The notes: generated from the sequence alone by a model not told the origin. A stretch of 64,000 bases of DNA from Dokdonella immobilis (GCF_900115085.1 NZ_FOVF01000004.1:62001-126000), one strand, 5' to 3'. Counted from the stretch's first letter, positions 15,060-24,580 are shown. Numbers and translations: made by a program.

Positions 15060-16762
15060 TCGTGATCTTCCCCGTTCCTTCGCGTGAGGCTGATGCGCTT
15101 GTGCATGACCAGCCGGTTGCCCTTGCCGTCGGGCCTTGCCTGCAATGTCCAATCGTCCATTACCGAATCGATCAGCGCCACCCCGAGCCCGCCACTGCGA
15201 CATTCGCCGAGCGGTTTCGGCCGCACCCGCGCCGGATCGACCGGCGGCGCCGTGTCGAACAGGCGGAATTCGAGGATGCCGCCATCGCTGGTCAGGTGCA
15301 GATCGATATCGCCCGAATCGTCCGGACCGTAGGCATGGCGGATGATGTTGCAACAGGCTTCGTCGATGGCGAGGACGAGTTTATCGCGAATGCCGGTTTC
15401 GACGCCCGCATCGTCGAGGGTCGTGCGCAGCAGCGAGCGAATCTCGCGCATCTGCTCCGGTCGGGCCGGAAAGCGGCGCGTGAGCAGGACCTCGGGGCCT
15501 TGCGGATGGATGCGTTCGATCAGCAGCAGGGTGGTGTCGTCGACCAGGCGCAGGTGCTTGAGCTCCGAGAACATGCCGCGCAGGCGCGGTTCGGCGGATG
15601 CACCGGCATGGCGCTGGATCAGCGCACGGACGCCCTCCGAGCCGATGGTCTGGCGTTGCGCATCACGGACGTCGGTGACGCCGTCGGAAAAGCAATACAA
15701 CGACGCGTCGTCGAGGTCGATCTCGTGGCCGTCGAAGGTCATGCCCGGCAGGATGCCGAGCGGCGCGCCGCCGGACAGGTATTCGGTGAATTCGCCGCGC
15801 CGATAAAGCAGGGCCGGCGGAAATCCGGCCGCGGCGATGTGCACATGCCTGGCCAGGCGGTCGCTATGGCCGACCAGGGCACAGACGAAGCGCCCGTCGA
15901 GGCTGGTCTGGCAAAGCTCCTCGTTGACCCGCTCGAGCCACAATTCGGGCTCCGTTCCTTCCTTGCCTATCCAGCGCAGCAGCGAGGCGACACGGACCAT
16001 CAGCAAGGCCGCATCGAGGCCCTTGCCCGAGACATCGCCTATGAAGAAGCCGATACGCCCGTCGGGCAGGTCGAAGTAGTCGTAGAAGTCACCGGAGATC
16101 TCGTGCGCCGGCAGGTTCACCCCGAGCAGCGGGAACCCATTGCGCCGGCGCTTCGGCAGCAACGATTTCTGCATGCGCCGGGCCAGGTCGAATTCGCGTT
16201 TCATGCGCGCCTGCTGCACGAGTTCGTTGGCCATGCGTGCATTGTTGATGGCCAGCGAGGTCGGCGCGGCGATCAGGCGCAGGATCTCGGCGTCGTCGGC
16301 GGTGAAGACTCCACCGCTACGCTTGTTGACCACTTCGAGCGCGCCGATCGGCCCCTTGGCCGTGGCCAGCGGCGCGCAGAGCAGGCTGCGCGTGACGAAG
16401 CCGGTATCGCTGTCGGTCGAGTGATCGACCCGCGCGTCGTTGAGTGCATCGGCCACGACCTGGCTGGCATTTTCCGCCACCGCGCGGCCGACCACGCCCT
16501 GCCCGGTCGGAATGCGCAGGCCGGCGATATCGATCGGGCCCACGCAGACGCGGCATTCGAGCGTGGTGCCGCTTTCATCGAGCAGGAACAGCGAGGCGGC
16601 TTCGGCACCCATGAAGTCGGCGATCCGGTTGACCGCTTCGCTCAAGGTCTGGCGCAGGTCGAGCGAGACCGCCAGGGTTTCCGACAGATCGGCAAGGAAG
16701 GCCAGCGCACGCGCCTGATCGGCCGGGGCCGAATCATGCTGCATGGCTGGCACGCTGCTCAT
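15056..16762 (-). CDS. GAF - PP2C (SpoIIE-type) phosphatase - HATPase fusion
   Basis: This is a 568-residue cytoplasmic signalling protein. A GAF sensor domain spans about 25-180 (ADFMGAEAASLFLLDESG), a PP2C/SpoIIE phosphatase about 205-415 (ISGDFYDYFDL, GDVSGKGLDAALLM, FSDGVTDVRD), and a GHKL ATPase of the RsbW type about 430-560 (DEACCNIIRHAYG, SGGLGVALIDSVMDD). The domains predict both kinase and phosphatase activity toward a STAS partner, most likely the coupled downstream STAS protein. The ATG at 16762 overlaps the pssA stop as ATGA; the open frame upstream is a shadow of pssA. The inducing signal for the GAF domain is unknown. Confidence 0.9.
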   Translation of the reverse strand: MSSVPAMQHDSAPADQARALAFLADLSETLAVSLDLRQTLSEAVNRIADFMGAEAASLFLLDESGTTLECRVCVGPIDIAGLRIPTGQGVVGRAVAENASQVVADALNDARVDHSTDSDTGFVTRSLLCAPLATAKGPIGALEVVNKRSGGVFTADDAEILRLIAAPTSLAINNARMANELVQQARMKREFDLARRMQKSLLPKRRRNGFPLLGVNLPAHEISGDFYDYFDLPDGRIGFFIGDVSGKGLDAALLMVRVASLLRWIGKEGTEPELWLERVNEELCQTSLDGRFVCALVGHSDRLARHVHIAAAGFPPALLYRRGEFTEYLSGGAPLGILPGMTFDGHEIDLDDASLYCFSDGVTDVRDAQRQTIGSEGVRALIQRHAGASAEPRLRGMFSELKHLRLVDDTTLLLIERIHPQGPEVLLTRRFPARPEQMREIRSLLRTTLDDAGVETGIRDKLVLAIDEACCNIIRHAYGPDDSGDIDLHLTSDGGILEFRLFDTAPPVDPARVRPKPLGECRSGGLGVALIDSVMDDWTLQARPDGKGNRLVMHKRISLTRRNGEDHE

Positions 16763-17550
16763 TCCTCGCTGCGCTCGCTGTGACGCAAGGCACGCTGTTC
16801 GCGCCAGCGGCGCAGGCCCCACAGGGTCATGACCGGTCCCGACAGCACGTACAGCGCTGCGATGCCGAACAGGACCCGGGCCGGGTCGACCGCCAGGGCT
16901 ACGAAGACCAGCAGTGCGGCCGGAATCCAGATGAACGGCACGCGGTCCGAGGTAGGCCACGCCTTGAAGCTGAAATAGCGCACGTTGCTGACCATCAGCA
17001 GGCCGGCCACCACGGCGATGACCGGGGTGATGAACTGCACCTCGAGCCCGCTCATGTCGAACTTCTCGATGGTCCAGACGAAGGACATGCATAGCCCGGC
17101 CGCGGCCGGGCTGGCGAGGCCCTGGAAATAGCGCTTGTCGGCCACCCCGACCTGGGTGTTGAAACGGGCCAGGCGCATCGCCGCGCAGGCCGCGTAGATG
17201 AAGGCCGCGGCCCAGCCGATCTTGCCCCACAGCGATCCGTATTCGGTCAGCGAAGACAACGACCAGGTGTACATGACCAGGGCCGGGGCGAGGCCGAAAC
17301 TGACCAGGTCGGAAAGCGAGTCGTACTGCACGCCGAAATCGCTCTGGGTCCCGGTCAGGCGGGCCACGCGGCCGTCCAGCCCATCCAGCACGCCGGCCAC
17401 GAAAACGGCGAGCGCGGCGTCGGAATAACGCCCGCCGATCGCCGCGATGATGGCGTAGAACCCGGCGAACATGGCCCCCGTCGTGAACAGGTTGGGCAAC
17501 AGATAGATGCCGCGGGGTCGCTTGCGCGGACTGGTGGGTGTTTCTTCCAT
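16759..17550 (-). CDS. pssA: CDP-diacylglycerol-serine O-phosphatidyltransferase
   Basis: PssA makes phosphatidylserine from CDP-diacylglycerol and serine, the route to phosphatidylethanolamine. The CDP-alcohol phosphotransferase motif DGLDGRVARLTGTQSDFG, followed by QYDSLSDLVSFG, is complete (D-G-x2-A-R-x8-G-x3-D-x3-D). Several membrane helices and 263 residues fit the integral-membrane, Bacillus-type enzyme. The C-terminal tail LRHSERSEE is the familiar translation of a REP-like repeat. It stands at the head of a run that continues into lipid transport genes, which suggests shared membrane-lipid functions. Confidence 0.93.
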   Translation of the reverse strand: MEETPTSPRKRPRGIYLLPNLFTTGAMFAGFYAIIAAIGGRYSDAALAVFVAGVLDGLDGRVARLTGTQSDFGVQYDSLSDLVSFGLAPALVMYTWSLSSLTEYGSLWGKIGWAAAFIYAACAAMRLARFNTQVGVADKRYFQGLASPAAAGLCMSFVWTIEKFDMSGLEVQFITPVIAVVAGLLMVSNVRYFSFKAWPTSDRVPFIWIPAALLVFVALAVDPARVLFGIAALYVLSGPVMTLWGLRRWREQRALRHSERSEE

Positions 17551-17695
17551 GCCGACTGCCGTTCCGGAAAGTGTGTCGAGTTTAGCTTATCGTTGCGATT
17601 TATCGGCGAAGTGCTTGTAAGACAACGAAACTAGTGCTATCCAGTGCCCTGATTCCAAGGGCCAACTGTCGGCTCGCACCGACGCGGAGACCATC

Positions 17696-18097
17696 ATGAA
17701 GCCCAGCTTGTTCGTTATTGCCCTGCTCTGCCTTGTCGCCGCCCCTGCCGGCGCCCAGCAGGTTTACTCCTGGACCGATGCCAACGGTACCAAGCATTTC
17801 TCGGATACGCCGCCACCGCCGAACACCCCGACCGCCAAGAAGCTGGTCGTGCGCAACGGCGTCACCAGCGAGGAAGCCGAAGCGCCGGCGGACGCAGCCC
17901 CGAAGGAAGGCCCGACCATGGCCGCCGCGGCCGGCTACAGCCCCGAAGACATCACCCGCAACTGCGCGGCCGCGCGCAAGAATCTCGACGCCTACAATGC
18001 CGCCAAGCCCGGCGAAGATGCGGATCCGGAAACGCAGATCCAGTACCAGGAAAACATCAACAAGGCGATGTCGCAGATCAAGCTGTTCTGCGGCTGA
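17696..18097 (+). CDS. DUF4124 domain-containing secreted protein
   Basis: This is a 133-residue periplasmic protein with a signal peptide (MKPSLFVIALLCLVAAPAGA, cleavage after AGA). The DUF4124 motif follows at once: QQVYSWTDANGTKHFSDTPP. The rest is Ala/Pro-rich, then a helical tail with one cysteine pair (NCAAARK, LFCG). GGAG lies eight bases upstream of the ATG at 17696. It is divergent from pssA. DUF4124 proteins are widespread in this order but have no assigned role. Confidence 0.85.
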   Translation: MKPSLFVIALLCLVAAPAGAQQVYSWTDANGTKHFSDTPPPPNTPTAKKLVVRNGVTSEEAEAPADAAPKEGPTMAAAAGYSPEDITRNCAAARKNLDAYNAAKPGEDADPETQIQYQENINKAMSQIKLFCG

Positions 18098-18509
18098 TTC
18101 GCGGTCCGACCACGGCCGACGCGCGCGTCCGGACCTGCCCCGCCGGCGCCTGGAGCGAATCTCGCCCCGCCTGAAGTGCACCCGCATCTCGGCGCCGCCG
18201 CGCGCGCAGCGCCATCGATAGCCGGCTGTACGTTCAGGCACGACGCACCGGCAGCCTGGCGCCCTCTCACCTCGAGCCGAATGCCAAGGTCGTAATCCCG
18301 GCAGCGTGCGCGCGTGCGGCTTTTTTGCGGCAAGACGTTCGCTTTCGCCCCGTCGCGGCATTTCCCTCCCTGCAAAGCTGGGCGACCGGGATCTCGGTCA
18401 TTCTATCGGTCGGGATGTCCGCCCCGTGGATTTGCGCGTTGCGCGCCCCGCCGAATGTCGGGCGCCGATCGCGGTCGCCAGGATCGCAGGACAATGAGGG
18501 ACTGGGGAC
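18098..18509. other. Gene-free stretch before the LemA cluster
   Basis: These 412 bp hold no frame with a credible protein; the overlapping frames are Arg/Pro-rich shadows. The stretch should contain the terminator of the DUF4124 gene and the promoter of the LemA cluster, but no clear hairpin with a U run or sigma-70 box was recognised. Confidence 0.5.
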
Positions 18510-19178
18510 ATGCGCCGTATACAGACGATTTGCTTGTGCATGCTTTTGCCGTTCCTGTTCGGCGGCTGCGGCTACAACAGGATCCAGAGCGCCGATGAGG
18601 ATGTGAAGGCGCAACTTGCCGAGATGATGAACCAGTACAAGCGCAGGGCGGATCTCGTACCCGCCCTGGTCAACACGGTCACCGGCTACGCGACCCAGGA
18701 ACAGGAGGTGCTGATCCGCGTGGCCGAGGCACGCGCCCGGGTCGGCAGCATCCAGGCTTCGGAAGAACTCGCCGACGACGCGCCGGCGATGGCCCGTTTC
18801 CAGGCCGCCCAAGGCGAACTGTCCTCGGCCCTGTCGCGGCTGTTGATGGTCACGGAGAACTATCCGGTGCTCAAATCCGACGAACGCTTCCGCGACCTGC
18901 AGGTGCAACTGGAAGGCACCGAAAACCGCATTGCCGTTGCGCGAACCCGGTACGTGCAGTCGGTGCGCGACTACAACGTGCTGATTCGCGGGTTCCCAGT
19001 GAATACGACGGCGAGACTGTTCGGCTACAGCGTCAAGCCGAACTTCGAGGTCGCCAATCCGGACGAGATCGCCAGGCCACCGGAAGTGGACTTCTCCGAG
19101 CTGGCATCGCGGCGTTCGCTGTCTCCAGCGCCGACCGCTGCGCGGCAACCGCAAGCCGCACCTGACGCAACTGACTGA
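18510..19178 (+). CDS. LemA family lipoprotein
   Basis: The 222 residues start with a lipoprotein signal (MRRIQTICLCMLLPFLFGGC; lipobox FGGC, Cys20). The LemA core follows: GYNRIQSADEDVKAQLAEMM, NQYKRRADLVPALVNTVTGY and ENRIAVARTRYVQSVRDYNV, a helical bundle. The C-terminus is Pro/Ala-rich and disordered. LemA proteins are commonly encoded beside TPM-domain proteins, as here; their cell-envelope role is not settled. The next gene starts 11 bp downstream. Confidence 0.92.
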   Translation: MRRIQTICLCMLLPFLFGGCGYNRIQSADEDVKAQLAEMMNQYKRRADLVPALVNTVTGYATQEQEVLIRVAEARARVGSIQASEELADDAPAMARFQAAQGELSSALSRLLMVTENYPVLKSDERFRDLQVQLEGTENRIAVARTRYVQSVRDYNVLIRGFPVNTTARLFGYSVKPNFEVANPDEIARPPEVDFSELASRRSLSPAPTAARQPQAAPDATD

Positions 19179-19189
19179 CGGTCCTCGCG

Positions 19190-20083
19190 ATGAGCACCCC
19201 TGTTCGCCATTGGCAGGCCTGGGCCCTGGGTGTGGCCCTCGGCGCCTGCGCCGGGCAAGCCCTTGCCGCGGTTTCCGTGCCCGTGCTCAAAGCCCATGTC
19301 ACCGACACCACCGCGACCCTGAGCGAACAACAGAAGTCGGCGCTGGAGGACAAGTTGCGCGCCCTCGAACAGCGCAACGGCGCGCAATTGCTGATCCTGA
19401 TCGTGCCGACCACGCATCCGGAAACCATCGAGCAATTCGCCACGCGCGTTTTCGATGCCTGGAAGCCCGGCCGCAGCGGGATCGACGACGGCGTCTTGTT
19501 GCTGTGGGCGAAGAACGACCGCACCCTTCGCATCGAAGTCGGCTACGGACTGGAGGGCGCCCTCCCCGACGTGGAGGCCGGCCGCATCATTGCCGATACG
19601 CTGCGACCACGGTTTCGCGAGCAGCTTTACGCCGCCGGTCTCGACCTGGCGACCGATCAGCTGATCGGCCTGATCGACGGCGAAGCGCGTTCGTCGGCTC
19701 GCACATCGCGCGGCGGAACACGCTATCCGATCGGCGATTTCATCGATCGCTATTTTCCGGCCGTGTTCGCCTTTCCGTTCGTCATCGGCATCGTTTTCTG
19801 CTGGCCGAAGGGACGGGAATTTTCAGCGGCGCTGACCGCCACTGTCATCGGTACCGGCGTGACGTGGAAGATGGACTACCTGCCGCCGGAATTGCTGCCG
19901 GGGGCAGCCTTCCTCTACTTCCTTTCCGGACTGGTGTTCGCCTTCAACCTCATTCCGTTCGCTCGCATCGCACGGGGATTCGCAAGCGGGGATGGCATGG
20001 GCGGCTGGTCAGGTGGCGGTGGCGGCGGCAGCTGGTCGGGCGGCGGCGGTCGTTCCGGCGGCGGCGCATCGGGGAGTTATTGA
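19190..20083 (+). CDS. TPM-domain (YgcG-like) membrane protein
   Basis: A signal sequence (cleavage near AGQALAA) is followed by a TPM domain at about 30-160: LSEQQKSALEDKLRALE, GAQLLILIVPTT, GIDDGVLLLWAKNDRTLRIE and EVGYGLEGALPD. Membrane segments lie at about 190-205, 220-235 and 240-262. The tail is extremely Gly/Ser-rich (SGGGGGGSWSGGGG), the classic form of this family. Its 297 residues fit. It sits in an operon with lemA and two further TPM proteins; stop and next start overlap as TGATG. Confidence 0.9.
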   Translation: MSTPVRHWQAWALGVALGACAGQALAAVSVPVLKAHVTDTTATLSEQQKSALEDKLRALEQRNGAQLLILIVPTTHPETIEQFATRVFDAWKPGRSGIDDGVLLLWAKNDRTLRIEVGYGLEGALPDVEAGRIIADTLRPRFREQLYAAGLDLATDQLIGLIDGEARSSARTSRGGTRYPIGDFIDRYFPAVFAFPFVIGIVFCWPKGREFSAALTATVIGTGVTWKMDYLPPELLPGAAFLYFLSGLVFAFNLIPFARIARGFASGDGMGGWSGGGGGGSWSGGGGRSGGGASGSY

Positions 20084-20589
20084 TGAATCGCTGGCGTCGC
20101 CTGGCGGCAAACGCATTGGGTGCCTGGTGGGCGACCGAACGGTATTTCCCGGAAAGCAGCTTCGAGCGCATCGCTGCCCGCATCGCCGAATCGGAAACCG
20201 GCCATCGGGGCAATATCGTATTCGCCATCGAGGCACGAATCGGTCTGAAATCCGTTGCACGGGGCTGCACGCCGCGTCAACGCGCCGAGGAAGTATTCGC
20301 CCAGCTGGAAGTCTGGAACACTGCCGAAAACGCCGGGATCCTGGTCTACGCGCTGCTCGCCGAACGCGCCATCGAGATCGTGGCCGATCGCGGGATTGCG
20401 CGGGTCGTCCCCGACCCGCAATGGAGCAGGATCTGCCTGGATACCGCAGCAGCCTTCGCCCGCGGAGAGTTCCTGGCCGGCGCACTGACCGCAGTCGATG
20501 CCCTGTCCGGACTGTTGCGCCAGGCGCTGCCGGCGCTACCGGACATCCCGCGCGAAAACGATTTGATCGACCGCCCGGTGCTGCTGTGA
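20083..20589 (+). CDS. Second TPM-domain protein
   Basis: This is a 168-residue protein with a TPM-like core: SFERIAARIAESETGHRGNI, AEEVFAQLEVWNTAEN, GILVYALLAERAIEIVADRG and FARGEFLAGALTAVDALSG. No clear signal peptide or membrane helix is visible, so it is probably a soluble cytoplasmic or peripheral version of the domain. It begins in a TGATG overlap with the preceding gene and ends in the same kind of overlap with the next, so all three are translationally coupled. Confidence 0.8.
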   Translation: MNRWRRLAANALGAWWATERYFPESSFERIAARIAESETGHRGNIVFAIEARIGLKSVARGCTPRQRAEEVFAQLEVWNTAENAGILVYALLAERAIEIVADRGIARVVPDPQWSRICLDTAAAFARGEFLAGALTAVDALSGLLRQALPALPDIPRENDLIDRPVLL

Positions 20590-21518
20590 TGCAACGGAAC
20601 GCGCGTCGCGTGGGCCTGGCCGCCTTGCTTGTCGTCGGCGCCCTGCTGGGTTCGCAGGGAAGCTGGCCGGACGCATGGCCACGCGCCCTTCGTCGCGAGA
20701 CGCTCTGGGCCTCGATGTTGCTCGGGCCGATCGCCCTGATCGCCCTGCTTTTCCCGCAATGGCCGAAACCGGTCAAGCTCGCCGTGTCGCTCTCCGTCAC
20801 GGTTTCGCTTCTTCATCTGGCAAACGCCCCTTCGATCATGGTCTTTCTCGCCACCCCGCTGCTCGCCTTGCTGGCCATGCGCAGGGAGTGGAGCAAGATG
20901 TATCACGGCGGCCGGCGGCCGAAGAGCACGGTTCGCAGCGATGGTGAAACGCGCGCATCGGCCAGCCAGGGCGAGGTGGCAGCCGCGCCGAGCCGAACAA
21001 CGGCATCTCGCTGGCAGACCATTCGCCGCGTGATCGTGCATTCGTTGCTGGCACCGTTGCTGTCGGGGCGCTGGTACACCCGCACCCTGCAACAGGCCAT
21101 CGACCAGCGCATCGCCGAATCCGGACGCGGTCATCTCGGCAGGATATTCGTGGCGCTGGAGACGCGCTGGCCCGTCGTCGACATCCGTCGCGGACTTTCT
21201 CCGCTCCAGCACGCGCGGAACAGGTTTTCCGAAATGGGCGCATGGAATACCGAGCGGAACAATGGTGTCCTGATACAGATCCAGATGGCCGAGCGTGCAG
21301 TCACCGTGGTGGCGGATCGCGGCATTGCCGAGCGCGTCGAACCCAGGCAATGGCAGGTCATTGCCGACGAACTGTCGGCACGGTGCGCGCGCGGCGAATT
21401 CCAGGCCGGCCTGCTGGAAGCGATCGACCGCGTGGCTGCGCTGTTGCGCGCCTGTTTTCCGGCGACACTCGCCAGCGCGGACCTCAGCGGACGGGATGAC
21501 ATCCCGGTGCAACCATGA
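20589..21518 (+). CDS. Third TPM-domain protein, with N-terminal membrane helices
   Basis: This 309-residue protein has three predicted membrane segments within the first 95 residues ([41 protein letters not shown]). A charged linker follows, then a C-terminal TPM-like domain (about 160-290) similar to the second protein: [40 protein letters not shown] and [19 protein letters not shown]. The shared AESGxGHxGxI and AERAxxxVADRGIA blocks show the two arose by duplication. The end overlaps the next start by four bases (ATGA). Confidence 0.8.
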   Translation: MQRNARRVGLAALLVVGALLGSQGSWPDAWPRALRRETLWASMLLGPIALIALLFPQWPKPVKLAVSLSVTVSLLHLANAPSIMVFLATPLLALLAMRREWSKMYHGGRRPKSTVRSDGETRASASQGEVAAAPSRTTASRWQTIRRVIVHSLLAPLLSGRWYTRTLQQAIDQRIAESGRGHLGRIFVALETRWPVVDIRRGLSPLQHARNRFSEMGAWNTERNNGVLIQIQMAERAVTVVADRGIAERVEPRQWQVIADELSARCARGEFQAGLLEAIDRVAALLRACFPATLASADLSGRDDIPVQP

Positions 21519-22057
21519 GCGCACGATTCGAATATTTCATGCAGCACTACGTGCCGACGTTTTTTGCCTGGCTGTTCTTCACTACTTTTGCCGCAGGCCT
21601 GCTGGGCATGGCCTGCGAAACGTTTCGCCTTCCGATGTGGGCCAGGCCAATCCTTGTCGCGGTGTTTGTCGTCGCCATCTGCTGGTACCTCGAAGCGCCG
21701 CCCTGGATGCTGCCCCTGTCCGGTATCTGCAGCGCACTGATCGCGCGGACCATCTCTGACGTCCAGTTCGAGCACTACATCCGTATCGGCAATCGGCCGC
21801 CCCTTCACGTCGATTATTCGAGCGTGAACGGTGGCCTGGCCGAGCGCTTTCGCGGCGAACTCGGCGCCATCCGTGAGGCCTCAGGGATGGCTCCCCGGAG
21901 CAGGCCACGATGCAGCCGGAACCGGATATTCGTGGGTCCGCTCGGCGCGGGATCGTCCAGGTGTGCTCACGCTGGTAGCGCGGGACGGGGTCGGCGTAGC
22001 GGTGAAACGCCGTGCGCTTCTGTAGAATCGCCGGTCCACCCGGACCGAACCGAAGCC
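21515..22057 (+). CDS. Small membrane protein frame with no stop before proS
   Basis: The frame starts [19 protein letters not shown] in ATGA overlap with the third TPM gene. It has about three hydrophobic segments ([43 protein letters not shown]) up to residue 90. After about residue 125 it turns into low-complexity Arg/Ser sequence ([14 protein letters not shown]) and never meets a stop, instead reading in frame into the proS coding sequence at 22058. The membrane part looks genuine. The rest suggests a lost stop, a frameshift near 21860 (a TGA exists there in another frame) or a sequencing error. No family was recognised. Confidence 0.5.
22003..22028 (+). promoter_or_regulatory. Possible proS promoter
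   Basis: TAGAAT at 22023-22028, preceded by TG, fits a sigma-70 -10 box 29 bp before the proS ATG. No good -35 box is at the right spacing. If real, the promoter lies inside the upstream frame and supports the start at 22058. Confidence 0.35.
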
Positions 22058-23755
22058 ATGCGCCTGTCCCGATTCCACCTCGCCACCGTCAAGGAAGTCC
22101 CCGCCGACGCCGAAATCATCAGCCACAAGCTGATGCTGCGCGCCGGCATGATTCGCAAGCTCGCCGCCGGCATCTACACCTGGTCGCCGCTCGGCCTGCG
22201 CGTGCTGCGTCGGGTCGAGACGATCGTGCGCGAGGAGATGAACCGGGCCGGGGCGGTCGAACTGCTGATGCCCTCGATCCAGCCGCAGGAGCTGTGGGAG
22301 GAAACCGGCCGCTGGCAGAAATTCGGCGGCCAGCTGCTCAAGATCAAGGACCGCAAGGAAGCCGGCTACTGCTATGGGCCGACCCACGAGGAAGTGGTCA
22401 CCGACTTCGCCCGCCACGAGCTGAAGTCCTACAAGCAGCTGCCGATCAACTTCTACCAGATCCAGACCAAGTTCCGCGATGAGATCCGGCCGCGCTTCGG
22501 CATCATGCGCGCGCGCGAATTCCTCATGAAGGACGCCTACTCCTTCCATGTCGATGCGGAAAGCCTGGCGGCCGAATACCGCAACATGTACGACACCTAC
22601 ACCCGCATCTTCACGCGCCTCGGCCTGCGCTTCCGCGCCGTCGACGCCGACACCGGCGCCATCGGCGGCAGCGCCTCGCACGAGTTCCACGTGCTGGCCG
22701 ATTCGGGCGAGGACGCGATCGCCTTCTCGAACGGATCGGACTTTGCGGCCAATGTCGAGAAGGCCGAGGCGCTGGCGCCCGCGGGCGATCGTCCGGCGCC
22801 CGCTGCGGCGATGCAGAGCGTCGACACGCCAACGCAGAAATCGATCGACGAAGTGTCGGCGTTTCTGGGCGTCGCGCCGGCACAGTGCATCAAGACCATC
22901 ATCGTGCGCGGCAACGAGGGCCTGGTCGCCCTGTGCCTGCGCGGCGACCACGAGATCAACGAGGTCAAGGCCGCGCGCCTGGACGAGCTGCCCGGCGAAT
23001 CGGTGCTCGCCGACGAGGCCGAGCTGGTCCGCGCCATCGGCTGCAAGCCGGGCTTCATCGGCCCGGTCGGCCTGCCCGATTCGATCCCGGTGATCGTCGA
23101 CCGCGCCGCTGCCGCGCTCGCCGATTTCGTCTGCGGTGCGAACGCCGAAGGCAAGCACCTGCGCAATGCCAACTGGGAACGCGACGCGCGCGTCACGCGC
23201 GTCGCCGACCTGCGCAAGGTGGTCGAGGGCGACCCCTCGCCGGACGGCCAGGGCAGCCTGTCGATCGCCCGCGGCATCGAGGTCGGCCACGTCTTCCAGC
23301 TCGGCAGCAAGTACGCCGAAGCGCTCGGCGCGACCGTGCTCGACGACCAGGGCAAGGCACGCGTCATGTCGATGGGCTGCTACGGCATCGGCGTCAGCCG
23401 CATCGTCGCCGCCGCGATCGAGCAGAACAACGACGAGGCCGGCATCCTCTGGCCCGAGGCGATGGCGCCCTGGCAGGTCGTGATCTGCCCGATCAACATG
23501 GCCCAGAGCGCGGCCGTGCGCGAGGAAGCCGAACGCCTCTACGAGCAACTCGGCGCGCGCGGCATCGAGGTCGCCCTCGACGACCGCGGCCTGCGTCCGG
23601 GCCCGATGTTCGCCGACGCCGAGCTGATCGGCATTCCGCACCGGATCGTCATCGGCGATCGCGGGCTGGCCGCAGGCACCTATGAATACCGGCGGCGTGG
23701 CGAGGCGGAGAACCGTTCGCTCTCGCGCGATGAACTGCTCGCCCTGTTCGATTGA
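22058..23755 (+). CDS. proS: Prolyl-tRNA synthetase
   Basis: This class II synthetase charges tRNA-Pro. The 565 residues match the bacterial type with a central editing (INS) domain, about 225-400 ([20 protein letters not shown] precedes it; the YbaK-like part includes [20 protein letters not shown]). Motif 1 region: [19 protein letters not shown]. Motif 2: [20 protein letters not shown]. Motif 3: [18 protein letters not shown]. The anticodon-binding domain follows (about 470-565). The ATG at 22058 is fixed by the conserved [19 protein letters not shown] start; the longer in-frame frame upstream belongs to another gene. Confidence 0.96.
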   Translation: MRLSRFHLATVKEVPADAEIISHKLMLRAGMIRKLAAGIYTWSPLGLRVLRRVETIVREEMNRAGAVELLMPSIQPQELWEETGRWQKFGGQLLKIKDRKEAGYCYGPTHEEVVTDFARHELKSYKQLPINFYQIQTKFRDEIRPRFGIMRAREFLMKDAYSFHVDAESLAAEYRNMYDTYTRIFTRLGLRFRAVDADTGAIGGSASHEFHVLADSGEDAIAFSNGSDFAANVEKAEALAPAGDRPAPAAAMQSVDTPTQKSIDEVSAFLGVAPAQCIKTIIVRGNEGLVALCLRGDHEINEVKAARLDELPGESVLADEAELVRAIGCKPGFIGPVGLPDSIPVIVDRAAAALADFVCGANAEGKHLRNANWERDARVTRVADLRKVVEGDPSPDGQGSLSIARGIEVGHVFQLGSKYAEALGATVLDDQGKARVMSMGCYGIGVSRIVAAAIEQNNDEAGILWPEAMAPWQVVICPINMAQSAAVREEAERLYEQLGARGIEVALDDRGLRPGPMFADAELIGIPHRIVIGDRGLAAGTYEYRRRGEAENRSLSRDELLALFD

Positions 23756-23806
23756 GCCCGGGTGCCACGGCGTACCGTGGCGCCCCACCTCCGCAAGGGG
23801 ACTCGC

Positions 23807-24580
23807 GTGAATCCCGGTGACCAGGGACCGCCACCCCCGGGCCCACACGCACGCCGTCTGCTCAGGCGCGAGCTGCGCTCGATCCTCGCGCCGGCACTCG
23901 TGGTCGTCCTCGTCATCATCGTGCTGGCCGTGGTCGGGCATGAGGCCGAACTGCATCTGCAGGCGATCGAGGACGGGATCGCCGCGCTCGGGCCCTGGGG
24001 TCGGCTGGCCTTCGTCGGCGTGCTCGTGCTTGGCACCTCGGCCTTGCTCCCCGAATCGGTGTTCGGCCTCGCCGCGGGGGCCCTGTTCGGGCTGGCATGG
24101 GGATTCGGCCTGACCCTGCTCGGCAACATCCTCGCCGCCGCGCTGCAGTACGGCCTGGCGGGCTGGCTGCTGCATGATCCTATCCAGGACGCCCTGCAAA
24201 GGCGCCCGCTGCTGCGCGCCCTGCAGGGCGCCGTCGTCCGCGAAGGCATGCGCTTGCAGGTCCTGCTACGCCTGACACCGCTGAATCCGGCCCTGATCAG
24301 CTACCTGCTCGGCGCTGCCGGTGTCCGCTTCGGCGGCTTCGTGCTGGCCAGCCTCGTGCTTGGCCTGCATTCGATCATCGAGGTCTGGCTCGGGCATGCC
24401 GGCAAGCAACTGGTGGCCAGAGGCCTGTCCGGGACTGCGGACCCCTGGCAGCACAACCTGCCGATGCTGGCCGGTGCCATCATTGGCATGGTGGCCATCG
24501 TCCTCGTGTCGAAGGCGGCACACCGCGCGGTGCTGCGATCGCTCGGCGAAGCACGCGAAAGCACCAGCGACGGGCGCTGA
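23807..24580 (+). CDS. VTT-domain (SNARE-associated, TVP38/DedA-like) membrane protein
   Basis: This 257-residue integral membrane protein has about five hydrophobic segments. The first is LAPALVVVLVIIVLAVVG (about 25-42). The VTT core (about 60-200) includes LPESVFGLAAGALFGLAWGF and LRLTPLNPALISYLLGAAGV, the R-x-x-P-x-N-P pattern of the superfamily. The GTG at 23807 is chosen over an upstream ATG because AAGGGG lies six bases before it. It follows proS by 51 bp. Related proteins move or scramble lipids; the substrate here is unknown. Confidence 0.85.
   Translation: MNPGDQGPPPPGPHARRLLRRELRSILAPALVVVLVIIVLAVVGHEAELHLQAIEDGIAALGPWGRLAFVGVLVLGTSALLPESVFGLAAGALFGLAWGFGLTLLGNILAAALQYGLAGWLLHDPIQDALQRRPLLRALQGAVVREGMRLQVLLRLTPLNPALISYLLGAAGVRFGGFVLASLVLGLHSIIEVWLGHAGKQLVARGLSGTADPWQHNLPMLAGAIIGMVAIVLVSKAAHRAVLRSLGEARESTSDGR

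Noticed and set aside
15062-16783. 573-codon plus-strand frame opposite the phosphatase gene
   Set aside because: It is antisense to a well-supported GAF-PP2C-HATPase gene and shows no domain of its own.
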